Assembly: GCF_000687455.2 (NCBI RefSeq) | Contig: NZ_JGVW01000068.1 | Location: 1-64,000 of the forward strand | DNA length: 64,000 bases | Reading direction: 5' to 3' | From: Burkholderia sp. lig30 | GTDB lineage: Bacteria > Pseudomonadota > Gammaproteobacteria > Burkholderiales > Burkholderiaceae | Shown here: positions 19,866-28,876 of the stretch, in pieces | Layout: every line of letters begins with the position of its first letter | How positions within the stretch are numbered: the first letter of the stretch is position 1 | Notes under the pieces: model-generated | What the model was told of the DNA's origin: nothing | The model's input: the letters and a program-made list of their open reading frames with translations, nothing else | Database searches by the model: none | Position numbers and translations under genes: made by a program

Positions 19866-20532
19866 ACTCGTCGCGCTGCTGCACCTCGCGTCGCCCGCGC
19901 TGCCGATCGGCGCGTTCAGCTACTCGCAAGGGCTCGAGGCGGCGCTCGACGCCGGCCTGATCCGCGACGCCGACACCGCGCGCGACTGGATCGGAAGCGG
20001 CCTGTCCGATGTGCTCGCGCGGGGCGAGCTGCCGTTTCTCGCGCACCAGCTCGAGCGCTGGCGAGCCCAGGACGCCGACGCGCTCGCATACGAGAACGCG
20101 TGGTTCCTCGCAAGCCGCGAATCGGCCGAGCTGCGCCGCGAGACCGAGCAGATGGGCTGGTCGCTCGCGCAGCTCTGCACATCGCTCGAATGGGGCGACG
20201 CCGCGCGCCGCGCGACGCTGTCGGCGCTGCGGCCAGTCGCGCTGCCGACCGCGTTCGCGTATGCGGCGGTCGCGCACGACGCGAGCGCCGACGCGACGCT
20301 CGCCGCCTACGCGTTCGGCTGGGTCGAAAACCAGACCGCCGCCGCGTTGAAGGCCGTGCCGCTCGGCCAGCTCGCCGGCCAGAAGATCATCGTCGCGCTG
20401 CGCGGCGCGATCGACGCGGCCGTGCGCCGCGCGCTCGCGACGCCGCCCGATCGCATCAACACGTTCGCGCCGCAACTCGGCATCCTGTCCGCGCGGCACG
20501 AAACCCAATACTCGCGGTTGTTCCGCTCCTGA
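19852..20532 (+). CDS. ureF: urease accessory protein UreF
   Basis: A 226-residue mostly helical accessory protein. It forms the UreD-UreF-UreG complex and is proposed to gate GTP hydrolysis by UreG during nickel insertion. [21 protein letters not shown] near the N-terminus and the AGQKIIV segment near the C-terminus identify it. The ATG at 19852 lies inside the end of ureE, so the two are translationally coupled. Confidence 0.93.
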   Translation: MNTTELVALLHLASPALPIGAFSYSQGLEAALDAGLIRDADTARDWIGSGLSDVLARGELPFLAHQLERWRAQDADALAYENAWFLASRESAELRRETEQMGWSLAQLCTSLEWGDAARRATLSALRPVALPTAFAYAAVAHDASADATLAAYAFGWVENQTAAALKAVPLGQLAGQKIIVALRGAIDAAVRRALATPPDRINTFAPQLGILSARHETQYSRLFRS

Positions 20533-20549
20533 CTTCGACACGACTCTCC

Positions 20550-21197
20550 ATGAACGCACCGCTCTCCCCGCCCGCCCGCCGCACGAAGAAACTGCCGCCG
20601 CTGCGCGTCGGCATCGGCGGCCCGGTCGGCTCCGGCAAGACCACGCTGCTCGAAATGCTCTGCAAGGCGATGCGCGGCCACTACGACCTCGTCGCAATCA
20701 CCAACGACATCTACACGAAGGAAGACCAGCGCCTGCTGACGGTGGCGGGCGCGCTGCCCGAGGGACGGATCATGGGTGTCGAGACGGGCGGCTGCCCGCA
20801 CACCGCGATCCGCGAGGACGCGTCGATCAACCTCGAGGCGGTCGACCGGATGCTTGCGCGCTTTCCCGACGCGGACATCGTGTTCATCGAATCCGGCGGC
20901 GACAACCTCGCGGCGACGTTCAGCCCCGAGCTGTCGGACCTGACGATCTACGTGATCGACGTTGCGGGCGGCGAGAAGATTCCGCGCAAGGGCGGCCCGG
21001 GCATCACGAAATCCGACCTGCTGGTGATCAACAAGACCGATCTCGCGCCGCTCGTCGGCGCGAACCTCGACGTGATGGCGTCCGATACGAAGAAGATGCG
21101 CGGCGAGCGGCCTTACGTGATGACGAACCTGAAGGCGCTCGAAGGCGTCGCAGACGTCGTCGCGTTCATCGAAAAGAAGGGATTGTTGACGGTTTGA
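20550..21197 (+). CDS. ureG: urease accessory GTPase UreG
   Basis: A 215-residue SIMIBI-class GTPase that powers nickel transfer to urease. P-loop GPVGSGKT is at about residues 24-31, with the metal-binding CPH of [13 protein letters not shown] and the nucleotide-specificity motif NKTDL. The ATG at 20550 gives the family's usual length. It ends the urease operon; the following DNA drops sharply in GC. Confidence 0.96.
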   Translation: MNAPLSPPARRTKKLPPLRVGIGGPVGSGKTTLLEMLCKAMRGHYDLVAITNDIYTKEDQRLLTVAGALPEGRIMGVETGGCPHTAIREDASINLEAVDRMLARFPDADIVFIESGGDNLAATFSPELSDLTIYVIDVAGGEKIPRKGGPGITKSDLLVINKTDLAPLVGANLDVMASDTKKMRGERPYVMTNLKALEGVADVVAFIEKKGLLTV

Positions 21198-21344
21198 ATA
21201 AGTGTCCAGGCAGAACGACATAGCATTTGCGCACGCAAGAGCGAGCCCGCTGCCGAAAAGCCTCCAGCGGCTTTGCGAAGCCAATTGACTCGGCCAGCAT
21301 CGATTCCTTACATTACTCTTTCTTCGTGAGTGAGGATTTTCGAT

Positions 21345-21830
21345 ATGCCGATTCCCGCACATATGTGGCTTAAGGATGACGGCGGCGCAGACATCAAAGG
21401 CTCGTCAACCGTCCAGGATCGTGAAGGAAGCATTGAAATCATCAGTTTCGGCCACGGTGTAAATCTGCCGGTTGATAGTGCTGATGGCAAGATCACCGGC
21501 AAACGTACACATTCACCGATTGCGTTCGAAAAGGAATTCGACTCGGCGACACCCTATCTCTACAAGGCCGTGGCGAAGGGGCAGACGCTGCAATCGGCCG
21601 AAATCAAGTGGTATCGCATCAACGATGCGGGAAGAGAGGAAGTGTATTTCGTGATGCTGCTCGAAGGCGTTAAGGTCTGCGGCATCAATCCCGGCATGGC
21701 GAATACCAGACTGTCGCAGGCGTCCGCGCTCAATCACGTTGAAGCCGTCTCCATGATGTATGAGCGCATCACGTGGCACTACCTTGACGGCAATATCAAA
21801 TTCACCGATTCATGGAATGACATCGGATAA
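21345..21830 (+). CDS. Hcp-family type VI secretion tube protein / cargo carrier
   Basis: A 161-residue Hcp1-type protein, which stacks as hexameric rings in the type VI secretion tube and carries small effectors in its lumen. It starts MPIPAHMWLKDDGG and shows VQDREGSIEIISFGHGV, SPIAFEKEFDSATPYLYKAVAKGQ and YERITWHYLDGN, all characteristic of the family. No other T6SS structural gene is in the window, so this is an orphan Hcp linked to the effector that follows 13 bases later. The lower GC than ureG suggests a mobile cargo cassette. Confidence 0.9.
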   Translation: MPIPAHMWLKDDGGADIKGSSTVQDREGSIEIISFGHGVNLPVDSADGKITGKRTHSPIAFEKEFDSATPYLYKAVAKGQTLQSAEIKWYRINDAGREEVYFVMLLEGVKVCGINPGMANTRLSQASALNHVEAVSMMYERITWHYLDGNIKFTDSWNDIG

Positions 21831-21843
21831 GCGGGAGTGGTCG

Positions 21844-22362
21844 ATGGCTTATACCGGCAGATTTCTGGTGAATAACACCTTTTTGTCACCCCTTACCATT
21901 GATGGTTTGGGTACGTTCGATGCGTTCTCCGGCAACGGCATCTATCGGAATCGAGGTGGCTGTACGGCGGTGCCCGATAACGGCCCGATTCCTGCCGGCA
22001 AATACTGGATCGTTGACCGTCCTAGAGGCGGTGTTGGGTCTCGCGCTTGGGCTTCGATAAAGGACACAGTTAATTCAGCGATTGGGAGTCCGGTGGACCA
22101 TAGCGAATGGTTCGCGTTGTATCGAGATGACGGAATGATTGACGATGAAACGCGTATTAATGGCGCCAAGCGCGGACAGTTTCGATTGCATCCGGCAGGT
22201 GGTCAGGGCATTTCAATTGGCTGCATTACACTGCCTAGTCGTGTCGATTTCCTGAGAATCCGCACGGCGCTGCTGCATACCAAGAAAATTCATGCCGGCA
22301 ATTCAGGGCTTAACGCATACGGAACAATCGAGGTCGTCACGTATGGCAACACTTGTCCGTAG
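21844..22362 (+). CDS. DUF2778 (Tlde1-like) type VI peptidoglycan effector
   Basis: A 172-residue protein with the DUF2778 pattern: central GGCTAVPDNGPIPAGKYWI (about residues 38-56) and a C-terminal L,D-transpeptidase-like motif FRLHP-x6-SIGC with H116, S124 and C127 (about). DUF2778 proteins of the Tlde1 type are T6SS effectors that cut or exchange peptidoglycan tetrapeptide stems in the target periplasm. There is no signal peptide, as expected for Hcp-delivered cargo. The gene directly follows hcp and overlaps the next small membrane gene by 20 bases. Function is inferred from family and context. Confidence 0.82.
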   Translation: MAYTGRFLVNNTFLSPLTIDGLGTFDAFSGNGIYRNRGGCTAVPDNGPIPAGKYWIVDRPRGGVGSRAWASIKDTVNSAIGSPVDHSEWFALYRDDGMIDDETRINGAKRGQFRLHPAGGQGISIGCITLPSRVDFLRIRTALLHTKKIHAGNSGLNAYGTIEVVTYGNTCP

Positions 22363-22618
22363 ACTGTTCAAGGTGACTCTGTTCGTCGGCCTGTTCTGTC
22401 TCTCCGTACCGTACGTCCACACATATCCTATACCAATGCCAGAAAGCCAAGCGCTCGCTTGGCTACACGTTGCGAATCGGCTTGGCATTCGCGACCCCGA
22501 CGATCTATACATTCCGCTCGTCCTGCTGACTAATCTGCTCGTGGCAACGTTCGCTTATATGGCGATCATGAAGCTGTGGGGGCACTATCGCGGGAAAAAA
22601 AGCCATGTTGAGAAATAG
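22343..22618 (+). CDS. putative Tlde1-type immunity protein, copy 1
   Basis: A 91-residue protein with two predicted membrane helices (about residues 9-27 and 56-76) and a roughly 30-residue periplasmic or cytosolic loop carrying LGIRDPDDLY. The start overlaps the 3' end of the effector gene, a classic cognate immunity arrangement. Two further paralogues follow. Immunity function is inferred from size, membrane nature and position. Confidence 0.7.
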   Translation: MATLVRRLFKVTLFVGLFCLSVPYVHTYPIPMPESQALAWLHVANRLGIRDPDDLYIPLVLLTNLLVATFAYMAIMKLWGHYRGKKSHVEK

Positions 22619-22627
22619 CGTCCGAAA

Positions 22628-22900
22628 ATGGTCTCCCTTAATCGCATAATCTTGAAGGTTGCGCTGTTTATCGGTCTACTCGCTCTATCGCTTCGTTATG
22701 TCCGACCATACCCGTATGAATGGACAGAAATCCAGATGCGCACGTGGCTGCACACATCACAAGCGTTAGGTATCCGTGACCCCGAAGATTTGTATTTCGT
22801 GGTGTGGGTAACTATCGAACTGATCGTAGCAGTGCTGGCCTACATAGCGGTCATGTGGGTGTGGCGCTACTATCGCTGGAAAAAGCATGTCGAGAAATAG
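22628..22900 (+). CDS. putative immunity protein paralogue, copy 2
   Basis: A 90-residue two-helix membrane protein, clearly homologous to the preceding gene. Shared features are the N-terminal hydrophobic helix, WLHTSQALGIRDPEDLY, the second helix and a basic WKKHVEK tail. It lies nine bases after copy 1 with no effector of its own, so it is probably an orphan immunity gene or a partner for a related toxin. Confidence 0.65.
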   Translation: MVSLNRIILKVALFIGLLALSLRYVRPYPYEWTEIQMRTWLHTSQALGIRDPEDLYFVVWVTIELIVAVLAYIAVMWVWRYYRWKKHVEK

Positions 22901-22908
22901 TGACTGAG

Positions 22909-22998
22909 AGTGACCGAATTCGTAGATCTTTCAAAATCGCGACATTTCTCGACCTGCTCGCTCCATCGCCTCGCCATGTTCACCCAATATCCCCATCG
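22909..22998 (+). pseudogene. remnant of an immunity gene 5' end
   Basis: The sequence from CGTAGATCTTTCAAAATCGC onward aligns base for base, with substitutions, with the first 60-70 bases of immunity copy 1 (CGTAGACTGTTCAAGGTG...). It lacks a start codon in frame and runs into the effector remnant. It is a decayed duplicate. Confidence 0.55.
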
Positions 22999-23232
22999 CA
23001 GTATCGGAGAGACGGTTTAATCGACGATTTCACCTGAATCAATGGTCTCCAGCGCGGCCAGTTCCGGTCGCATCCAATGGGTAGCGAGGGGATTTCGCCA
23101 GGGCTGCATTACTCTACCGAGCCGTATGGATTCCCGGAGAATCCACACTGCATTGTTGGCCACCAAGACAATTCCGGCTGGCGATTCAAAATTTAGCGCA
23201 TATAGAACAATTTAGGCCATCACGCATGGCAA
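22999..23232 (+). pseudogene. remnant of a second DUF2778 effector (3' part)
   Basis: This stretch matches the last 240 bases or so of the intact effector (from the codons for LYRDDGMIDD to the stop) but carries substitutions and frameshifts. Landmarks are ATCGGAGAGACGG, the GGGCTGCATTACTCTACCGAG equivalent of the catalytic SIGCITLPS region, and the terminal ATAGAACAATTTAGG. It even keeps the overlap with the following immunity ATG at 23226. No open frame spans it. Confidence 0.7.
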
Positions 23233-23501
23233 CATTTTCCCTTAGGTTACTTAATATTTTTCTATTTATCGGGCTATTTCTTATTTCAGCTCGTTATATT
23301 CCACTATCCAATGAGTGGACACCAGCCGAAGCGCGCGCATGGTGGCGTGCTTCAGAATGGCTCGGTGTTCGCGATCCCGATGACTTGTATTTCGTAGTGT
23401 GGGTGACTATCGAACTGATTGCGGCAGTGTTCGCCTATGTAGCGATTATTTGGCTGTGGCGACACCATCGCAAAAAAAGCATGTCGAGAAATAGCGACTA
23501 A
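23226..23501 (+). CDS. putative immunity protein paralogue, copy 3
   Basis: A 91-residue two-helix membrane protein of the same family (WLGVRDPDDLYFVVWVTIEL shared with copy 2). It sits at the end of the dead effector copy exactly as copy 1 sits at the end of the live one, so it is the surviving immunity gene of a lost effector. It is intact and could still protect against kin carrying that toxin. Confidence 0.65.
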   Translation: MATFSLRLLNIFLFIGLFLISARYIPLSNEWTPAEARAWWRASEWLGVRDPDDLYFVVWVTIELIAAVFAYVAIIWLWRHHRKKSMSRNSD

Positions 23502-23590
23502 GAATGGCCGCACCCATAGACCGTTCAAAATCGCACTGTTTTCGATCTGTTCGTTCTATCGCTTTGCTCTGCCCCCTCTATGGGTAGAAA
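23502..23590 (+). pseudogene. second short immunity-gene remnant
   Basis: After copy 3 comes ATGGCCGCACCCATAGACCG followed by TTCAAAATCGCACTGTTTTCG, which aligns to the 5' end of the immunity genes. The frame is soon lost. It marks the right edge of the repeat array before waaA. Confidence 0.4.
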
Positions 23591-23698
23591 GAAAGCCGCG
23601 CACTTACCCGACTCAAGGCTTACTGGACACGATCTTGCCCCTTCAACTGGTTGCAGGTCATTCGAGCACGACGCGCTCGAATGCAAGTCGCGCTACAC

Positions 23699-25048
23699 CT
23701 ACTCGTCCGGCGGCGCGTCGTGCATCGCACGCTCGCCGCGCTCCACCGGCGGCAGCAACGCCGCGAGCACATCAACCGAGCGCGCCGTCGCGCCACGATG
23801 GCGCGCGGCGAACGCCGCACCCGCCGCGCCCATCGCGACGCGCCGCGCCTTGTCGGCGAACAGCGCGTCGAGTGCGCGTGCGAGATCCAGCGGGTCCTGC
23901 ACCTGCTTCGCGGCGCCGGCCGCGACCGCATCGGCCGTCGCCTGCGTGAAGTTGAACACGTGCGGCCCGATCAGCACCGGCACGCCGACCGCGCATGCCT
24001 CGATCAGGTTCTGCCCGCCGAGCGGCAACAGGCTGCCGCCGATGAACGCGACATCCGACGCCGCGTAATACGCGCCCAGTTCGCCCATCGAGTCGCCGAG
24101 CAGCACCGTCACGTCCGGCGGCAGCGGCTGCGCGGCGCGCTGGCCCGCGGCGGGCGCAGCGGCATCCGCCGCCCATGCCGAGCGGCGCACGCACTTGAGG
24201 CCGCTGCGCGCGACGAGCGCCTCGACCTCGCCGAAGCGCTGCGGATGGCGCGGCACGAGCACCAGCAACGCGCCCGGCGTGTTCATCGCCGCGAACGCCT
24301 GCAGCACGAGCGCCTCCTCGTTCTCGCGGGTGCTGGCCGCGACCCACACCGGACGCGCGCCGATCGCTTCGCGCCACGCGCGGCCGCGCGCGGCCAGCTC
24401 CGGCGGCGTCGTCATGTCGAATTTCAGATTGCCGAGCACCGTCACGTCGCGCGCACCGAGCGCCGTCAGGCGCTCCGCGTCCGCCGGGCTTTGCGCGAGC
24501 ACGCGCGCGAAACCGCCGAACACGTCGTGCACCGCGTCGCCGAACTTCGCGGCACGCTTGTACGAGCGCGCCGACATCCGCGCGTTGGTCAGCACGAGCG
24601 GCACGTCCGCGCGGCGGCATTCGTCGATCAGCGTCGGCCACACCTCGGTTTCCATCACGAGGCCGAGCGCCGGACGCCATGCGCGCAGGAAGCGGCGCAC
24701 CGCGCCCGGCATGTCGTACGGCAGGTAGCAGCGCAGCACGCGCGCACCGAAGATCTGCTCGCCGGTCGCGCGACCGCTCGGCGTCATGTGGGTGAGCAGG
24801 ATGCGCGCGTCGGGCCGCGCCTTCATCAGCGCGTCGACGAGCGGCTGCGCGGCGCGCGTCTCGCCGACCGACACCGCATGCACCCAGATCAGCGGCGCGG
24901 CATCGTCCGGCGCGCGGCCGGCCCCATGGCCGAAACGCTCGCCGATATGCTCGCGGTAGCCGCGCTCGCGGCGCGAGCGCACCAGCAGACGCACGACGGC
25001 GAGCGGCGCGACGAGCCACCACAGCGCACGATAGATCGTCCTCAACAT
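23699..25048 (-). CDS. waaA: Kdo transferase WaaA (KdtA)
   Basis: Inner-membrane-associated GT30 glycosyltransferase that adds Kdo from CMP-Kdo to lipid IVA, the first step of LPS core synthesis. The 449-residue protein has one N-terminal membrane anchor (about residues 5-20), the IWVHAVSVGETRAA motif, METEVWPTL and the C-terminal donor-site GGSLLPLGGQNLIE and GPHVFNF. It is followed by kdoO and waaC upstream on the same strand, forming a core-LPS block. Confidence 0.95.
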   Translation of the reverse strand: MLRTIYRALWWLVAPLAVVRLLVRSRRERGYREHIGERFGHGAGRAPDDAAPLIWVHAVSVGETRAAQPLVDALMKARPDARILLTHMTPSGRATGEQIFGARVLRCYLPYDMPGAVRRFLRAWRPALGLVMETEVWPTLIDECRRADVPLVLTNARMSARSYKRAAKFGDAVHDVFGGFARVLAQSPADAERLTALGARDVTVLGNLKFDMTTPPELAARGRAWREAIGARPVWVAASTRENEEALVLQAFAAMNTPGALLVLVPRHPQRFGEVEALVARSGLKCVRRSAWAADAAAPAAGQRAAQPLPPDVTVLLGDSMGELGAYYAASDVAFIGGSLLPLGGQNLIEACAVGVPVLIGPHVFNFTQATADAVAAGAAKQVQDPLDLARALDALFADKARRVAMGAAGAAFAARHRGATARSVDVLAALLPPVERGERAMHDAPPDE

Positions 25049-25085
25049 ACCCGCGTCACCCCGCGTCGTCGCATCCGGCGCGCGC

Positions 25086-25970
25086 TCAAACCAGCGCCCT
25101 GCCCTGCAGGCGCTCGAGAATGCCGAGCGGCGCGCATTCCGGCCGCACCATCGCGTCGACCGGCAGGAAGAACGTCTGTTCGAGCATGAACTGGCCGGAC
25201 ATCACCGCATGCGATGCCTGGTCCGAGAAACAGATCCACACACTGCCCGGCGGGAACGGCTTGGTTTCCTGCGGGGAATGCTTCTGGTAATCGAGATCCG
25301 CCTTCATGCAGTCGTGCAGGTTCAGCATCAGGTGGTCGTACGCGCTGCGCGGCGTCTTCGTGATGTGCAGCAGGTCGAGCAGCCACGCCGAGCCCGGCAG
25401 TTGCGGCTTGATGTGCGGCAGGAAGCGCTTCGCGACGTCCTCGAACGGCTCGCCGACGCGCCACACGCGCGGCACGCCCGCCGGGTTCACGTTCGTGAAC
25501 ACGCGCAGGATGCGTTCGCCGTAATTCGGCCGCGACGGAAACGCGTCGACGTGCAGGCGGCTGTCGTCCTTGCGCCACGACGTCTGGCGCGTCTCGACCT
25601 GCATCAGGCGCAGGCTGGTCGGCGCGGCGCGCAGCTTGCCGCGATATTCGGGAAACAGGCCGTCGACGAGCGCGCAGGCCTGCTGCTGATAGCGTCCGAC
25701 GAGCGCGCGCACCGCCGACTGCGCGACATCGTCGCCGAGCACGCCGGCGAGCGCGCCGCCGTTCGGCCCGAGACTGATGTTCTTGCGCTTCGGATCGGCG
25801 ACCTTCGGATCGAGCAGCGCTTCCTCGCCGCCTTCGATCGCAAAGCGCAGATGCGGAAAGAACAGCACCTTGCCGTCCTCGACCGCGGCCAGCAGTTGCT
25901 CGCGCGGCACCGACAGGTTTTGCCCGCGCCAGTCGGCGGACGGGATTTCGATGATCTGGGATTCGCTCAT
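25086..25970 (-). CDS. kdoO: Kdo 3-hydroxylase KdoO
   Basis: A 294-residue Fe(II)/2-oxoglutarate/O2-dependent hydroxylase that converts a lipid A-linked Kdo to Ko (D-glycero-D-talo-oct-2-ulosonate), a known feature of Burkholderia LPS. The facial-triad HxD lies at about H140-D142 (RLHVDAFPSRP), with the distal histidine likely in SDQASHAVMSG and an Arg for 2-oxoglutarate. The start at 25970 gives MSESQIIEIP. It is adjacent to waaA, as expected for an enzyme acting on its product. Confidence 0.88.
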   Translation of the reverse strand: MSESQIIEIPSADWRGQNLSVPREQLLAAVEDGKVLFFPHLRFAIEGGEEALLDPKVADPKRKNISLGPNGGALAGVLGDDVAQSAVRALVGRYQQQACALVDGLFPEYRGKLRAAPTSLRLMQVETRQTSWRKDDSRLHVDAFPSRPNYGERILRVFTNVNPAGVPRVWRVGEPFEDVAKRFLPHIKPQLPGSAWLLDLLHITKTPRSAYDHLMLNLHDCMKADLDYQKHSPQETKPFPPGSVWICFSDQASHAVMSGQFMLEQTFFLPVDAMVRPECAPLGILERLQGRALV

Positions 25971-26044
25971 GATCGCTTGCCGTATGAGGACCGACTGACG
26001 CGACGAACGCGCGTGCGCCATTCGTGTCCTTCGTCCTTCGTAGC

Positions 26045-27040
26045 CTAGAGGAGACCGAAGCCCGCGAGCGCCGACTTCACCTGCGAAATCGACGGCGGCT
26101 GCCCGGCCGTACCGAGGTTGACGACGTTCGGCGACCAGTAGCCGCCGGTACGCCACGCCGTCGCGAAATTGTACAGTTCGACCGTCGGGCGCTTCAGTGC
26201 CGCCGCGATGTGAACCAGACCTGTGTCAACCCCGACCGTTGCCGCCGCGCCGTCGATCAGCCCGACGACCGCCGGCAGCGACAGCTTCGGCGGCACGATC
26301 GCCGCCGCGCCGAACTCCTTCGCGAGGCGCTCGCTCGTCGCGCGTTCCGCATCGTTGCCCCACGGCAGCACGAGCGACGCGCCGCGCTTCACGAGCGACT
26401 GGCCGAGCTCGATCCATGCGGCGTCCGGCCATTGCTTGTCGGCGCGCGACGTCGCGTGGACGAACACCACGTACGGCACCGGCAGGTTCAGGTCGAGCGC
26501 GGACAGCGCATGCGCCGCCGCCCGGGTATCGAGGCCGAAATCGACCGGATCGTTCGGCGCGGGCGCCGGATCGCCGAGCGCGGCCGCGACCAGTTGCCGC
26601 GAGCGCTCGACGACGTGCGTGCGCGGCGCGATCGGCACGCGCTTGCGATAGAAGAAGCGCACCGGCCATTCGTAGCCGGCGCCGTCGGTGCGATTGCCGA
26701 GGCCGACGAGCGGCCCGCGCGCCCAGCTCGCGACCCATGCGGTCTTGATGAGGCCCTGGCAGTCGATCACGAGGTCGTACCGCTCGGCCGCGAGCCGCCG
26801 CCTGAACGCGCGGATCTCCTGCCAGGTCGCGCCCGTGAACGGCCGCTTGCGCCAGCGGCGCAGCGAGAACGGCAACACGTTGCGCACGCCGTCGACGAGC
26901 CGCACGAGGTCGGCGAAGCCCTCCTCGACGAGCCAGTCGATTTGCGCATCGGGATGATGCCGGCGGATATCGGCGATCACCGGCATGTTGTGCACGACGT
27001 CGCCCAGCGACGACACGCGCACGATCAGGATCTTTTGCAC
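26045..27040 (-). CDS. waaC: LPS heptosyltransferase I WaaC
   Basis: GT9 glycosyltransferase that adds the first L-glycero-D-manno-heptose to Kdo. The 331-residue protein from the GTG at 27040 begins (V)QKILIVRVSSLGDVVHNMP, the exact N-terminal signature of WaaC. Donor-site motifs HATSRADKQWP and GVDTGLVHIAAAL are present. An ATG at 27076 is in frame but adds residues encoded by a GC-rich hairpin. It closes the waaA-kdoO-waaC block. Confidence 0.92.
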   Translation of the reverse strand: MQKILIVRVSSLGDVVHNMPVIADIRRHHPDAQIDWLVEEGFADLVRLVDGVRNVLPFSLRRWRKRPFTGATWQEIRAFRRRLAAERYDLVIDCQGLIKTAWVASWARGPLVGLGNRTDGAGYEWPVRFFYRKRVPIAPRTHVVERSRQLVAAALGDPAPAPNDPVDFGLDTRAAAHALSALDLNLPVPYVVFVHATSRADKQWPDAAWIELGQSLVKRGASLVLPWGNDAERATSERLAKEFGAAAIVPPKLSLPAVVGLIDGAAATVGVDTGLVHIAAALKRPTVELYNFATAWRTGGYWSPNVVNLGTAGQPPSISQVKSALAGFGLL

Positions 27041-27114
27041 GCTGAAAGAACGCCGGCGAAGCGCCGGCACAGGCATAAAGATGCGATTTTATCGCGGCCG
27101 GCGGCGCGGATAGA

Positions 27115-27153
27115 CAAAAAGCGGCCACGCGCTTTTCGCGCGTGCCGCTTTTC
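27115..27153 (-). terminator. terminator after algC
   Basis: A long hairpin built on AAAAGCGGC / GCCGCTTTT with an inner GCGCG stem lies just beyond the algC stop on the minus strand and ends in a T run. It separates the algC transcript from waaC and is symmetrical enough to act in both directions. Confidence 0.75.
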
Positions 27154-27213
27154 GGTGAACGCATTGCGATAGCGCAACGCGGCGGCCGCCGGCCGCCTCG
27201 CACGCCACCCCGC

Positions 27214-28608
27214 TCAGAACGGCAGCTGCACGTCCGGCTTCGCGGCCGTCAGCACGCGGCGGAAGTCCGCCTTGATGCGCTCCAGGCCGGCCTGCGTCTC
27301 GGCCTCGAAGCGCAGCACGACGACCGGCGTCGTGTTCGACGAGCGCGCGAGACCGAAGCCGTCCGGATACTCGACCCGCAGGCCGTCGATCTTCACCACC
27401 TCGTCGGCGCCGTCGAACGTCGCTTCCTTCTGCAGGCGCTCGATCAGGCGGAAGTTCTCGCCCTCCTCGAGCTTGAGCTGCAGTTCCGGCGTCGACATCG
27501 CGTTCGGCAGGCCGTTGAGCAGCGCGCTCGGGTCCGCCACCTTCGTGAGGATTTCCAGCAGGCGCGCGCCGGTGTAGAGGCCGTCGTCGAAACCGTACCA
27601 GCGATCCTTGAAGAACACGTGGCCGCTCATCTCGCCCGCGAGCGGCGCGCCGGTCTCGCGCAGCTTCGCCTTGACGAGCGAATGGCCGGTCTTCCACATC
27701 AGCGGCTGGCCGCCCTTCTCGCGCACCCACTGCGCGAGATGGCGCGTGCACTTCACGTCGTAGATGATCTGCGCGCCCGGATTGCGCGACAGCACTTCCT
27801 CGGCGAACAGCATCAGCTGGCGGTCCGGATAGATGATCTGGCCGTCCTTCGTGACGACGCCGAGGCGGTCGCCGTCGCCGTCGAACGCGAAGCCGATCTC
27901 GGCGTCGGTTTCCTTCAGCGCGCGGATCACGTCCTGCAGGTTTTCCGGATGCGCGGGGTCCGGATGGTGGTTCGGGAAATTGCCGTCGATCTCGGTGAAC
28001 AGCTCGACGAGCTCGCAGCCGAGCGCCTTGAACAGGCGCGGCGCGAGCCGGCCGGCGACGCCGTTGCCGGTGTCGACGACGAGCTTCAGCGGCCGCGCGA
28101 GCCGGATGTCTCCGACGATGCGCTCGATGTACGCGTCCTCGACGTCGCATTGCTCGTAGCTGCCGCTGCCCGACTCGAAGCGGGCGTCAACGATGCGGCG
28201 ATAAAGCGCCTGGATCTGCTCGCCATAGATCGCGGCGCCGCGCAGCACCATCTTGAAGCCGTTGTAGTCGGGCGGGTTGTGGCTGCCGGTGACGACGATG
28301 CACGAATCGATGCGGCGCTCGCCGCCCGCGAGCGCGAGCGGCACGCTGGCCGCGAAATAGCCGACCGGCGTCGGCACCATGCCGACGTCGACGACGTCGA
28401 CGCCCGCCGCGCGCAGGCCGTCGGCGAGCGCGCCGACGAGTTCAGGGCCGGACAGGCGGCCGTCGCGCGCGACGACCACCGCGTCGCCGCCTTGCGCGCG
28501 CACTTCACTGCCGAACGCGCGGCCGATTGCGCGTGCGGTGTCGGCGTCGAGTGTCTTGCCGACCACGCCGCGAATGTCATATGCCTTGAAGATGGATTGG
28601 GAGATCAT
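27214..28608 (-). CDS. phosphomannomutase/phosphoglucomutase (AlgC/ManB type)
   Basis: A 464-residue alpha-D-phosphohexomutase that interconverts mannose-6-P/mannose-1-P and glucose-6-P/glucose-1-P, feeding GDP-mannose, UDP-glucose and dTDP-sugar pools. The phosphoserine motif TGSHNP is at about S109, the magnesium loop is DGDGDRLGVV, and the sugar-specificity loop is GEMSGHVFFKD. The ATG at 28608 gives MISQSIFKAYDIRG. It should supply ManC encoded in the O-antigen island. It is divergent from the wzx-like gene. Confidence 0.9.
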   Translation of the reverse strand: MISQSIFKAYDIRGVVGKTLDADTARAIGRAFGSEVRAQGGDAVVVARDGRLSGPELVGALADGLRAAGVDVVDVGMVPTPVGYFAASVPLALAGGERRIDSCIVVTGSHNPPDYNGFKMVLRGAAIYGEQIQALYRRIVDARFESGSGSYEQCDVEDAYIERIVGDIRLARPLKLVVDTGNGVAGRLAPRLFKALGCELVELFTEIDGNFPNHHPDPAHPENLQDVIRALKETDAEIGFAFDGDGDRLGVVTKDGQIIYPDRQLMLFAEEVLSRNPGAQIIYDVKCTRHLAQWVREKGGQPLMWKTGHSLVKAKLRETGAPLAGEMSGHVFFKDRWYGFDDGLYTGARLLEILTKVADPSALLNGLPNAMSTPELQLKLEEGENFRLIERLQKEATFDGADEVVKIDGLRVEYPDGFGLARSSNTTPVVVLRFEAETQAGLERIKADFRRVLTAAKPDVQLPF

Positions 28609-28639
28609 CGATTCTCTCTCAGTTACCTGCACAGGGAAA

Positions 28640-28669
28640 TTTGGCCGCTTCGCCTTTGGCCGCTTCGCC
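28640..28669. repeat. tandem 15-bp duplication
   Basis: TTTGGCCGCTTCGCC occurs twice in tandem in the divergent algC/wzx intergenic region (28609-28876). The region otherwise has only a -10-like TATAAT at 28754-28759 facing wzx. Confidence 0.85.
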
Positions 28670-28753
28670 GCCGGCGCGAGAACGCCGCCGCACCGCCGAT
28701 TCCGGAACCGCTCCGCCACACGCGGCGGCGACGGATGCGGTCCGGATACAACT

Positions 28754-28759
28754 TATAAT
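28754..28759 (+). promoter_or_regulatory. -10 element for the wzx operon
   Basis: A perfect TATAAT on the plus strand lies about 120 bases upstream of the flippase ATG. No clear -35 hexamer is visible, so activation by another factor is possible. Confidence 0.45.
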
Positions 28760-28876
28760 CGCTGGTTTTCCAGAAGCGGATTTCCTCATTTTAATGCCTA
28801 GCCGTCCCGCCGCCGCAATGTTGCCGCCTTCCCGCATCGTCCCGGCCACCTCGCGCGCCTGCCGGGACGCCGCATC

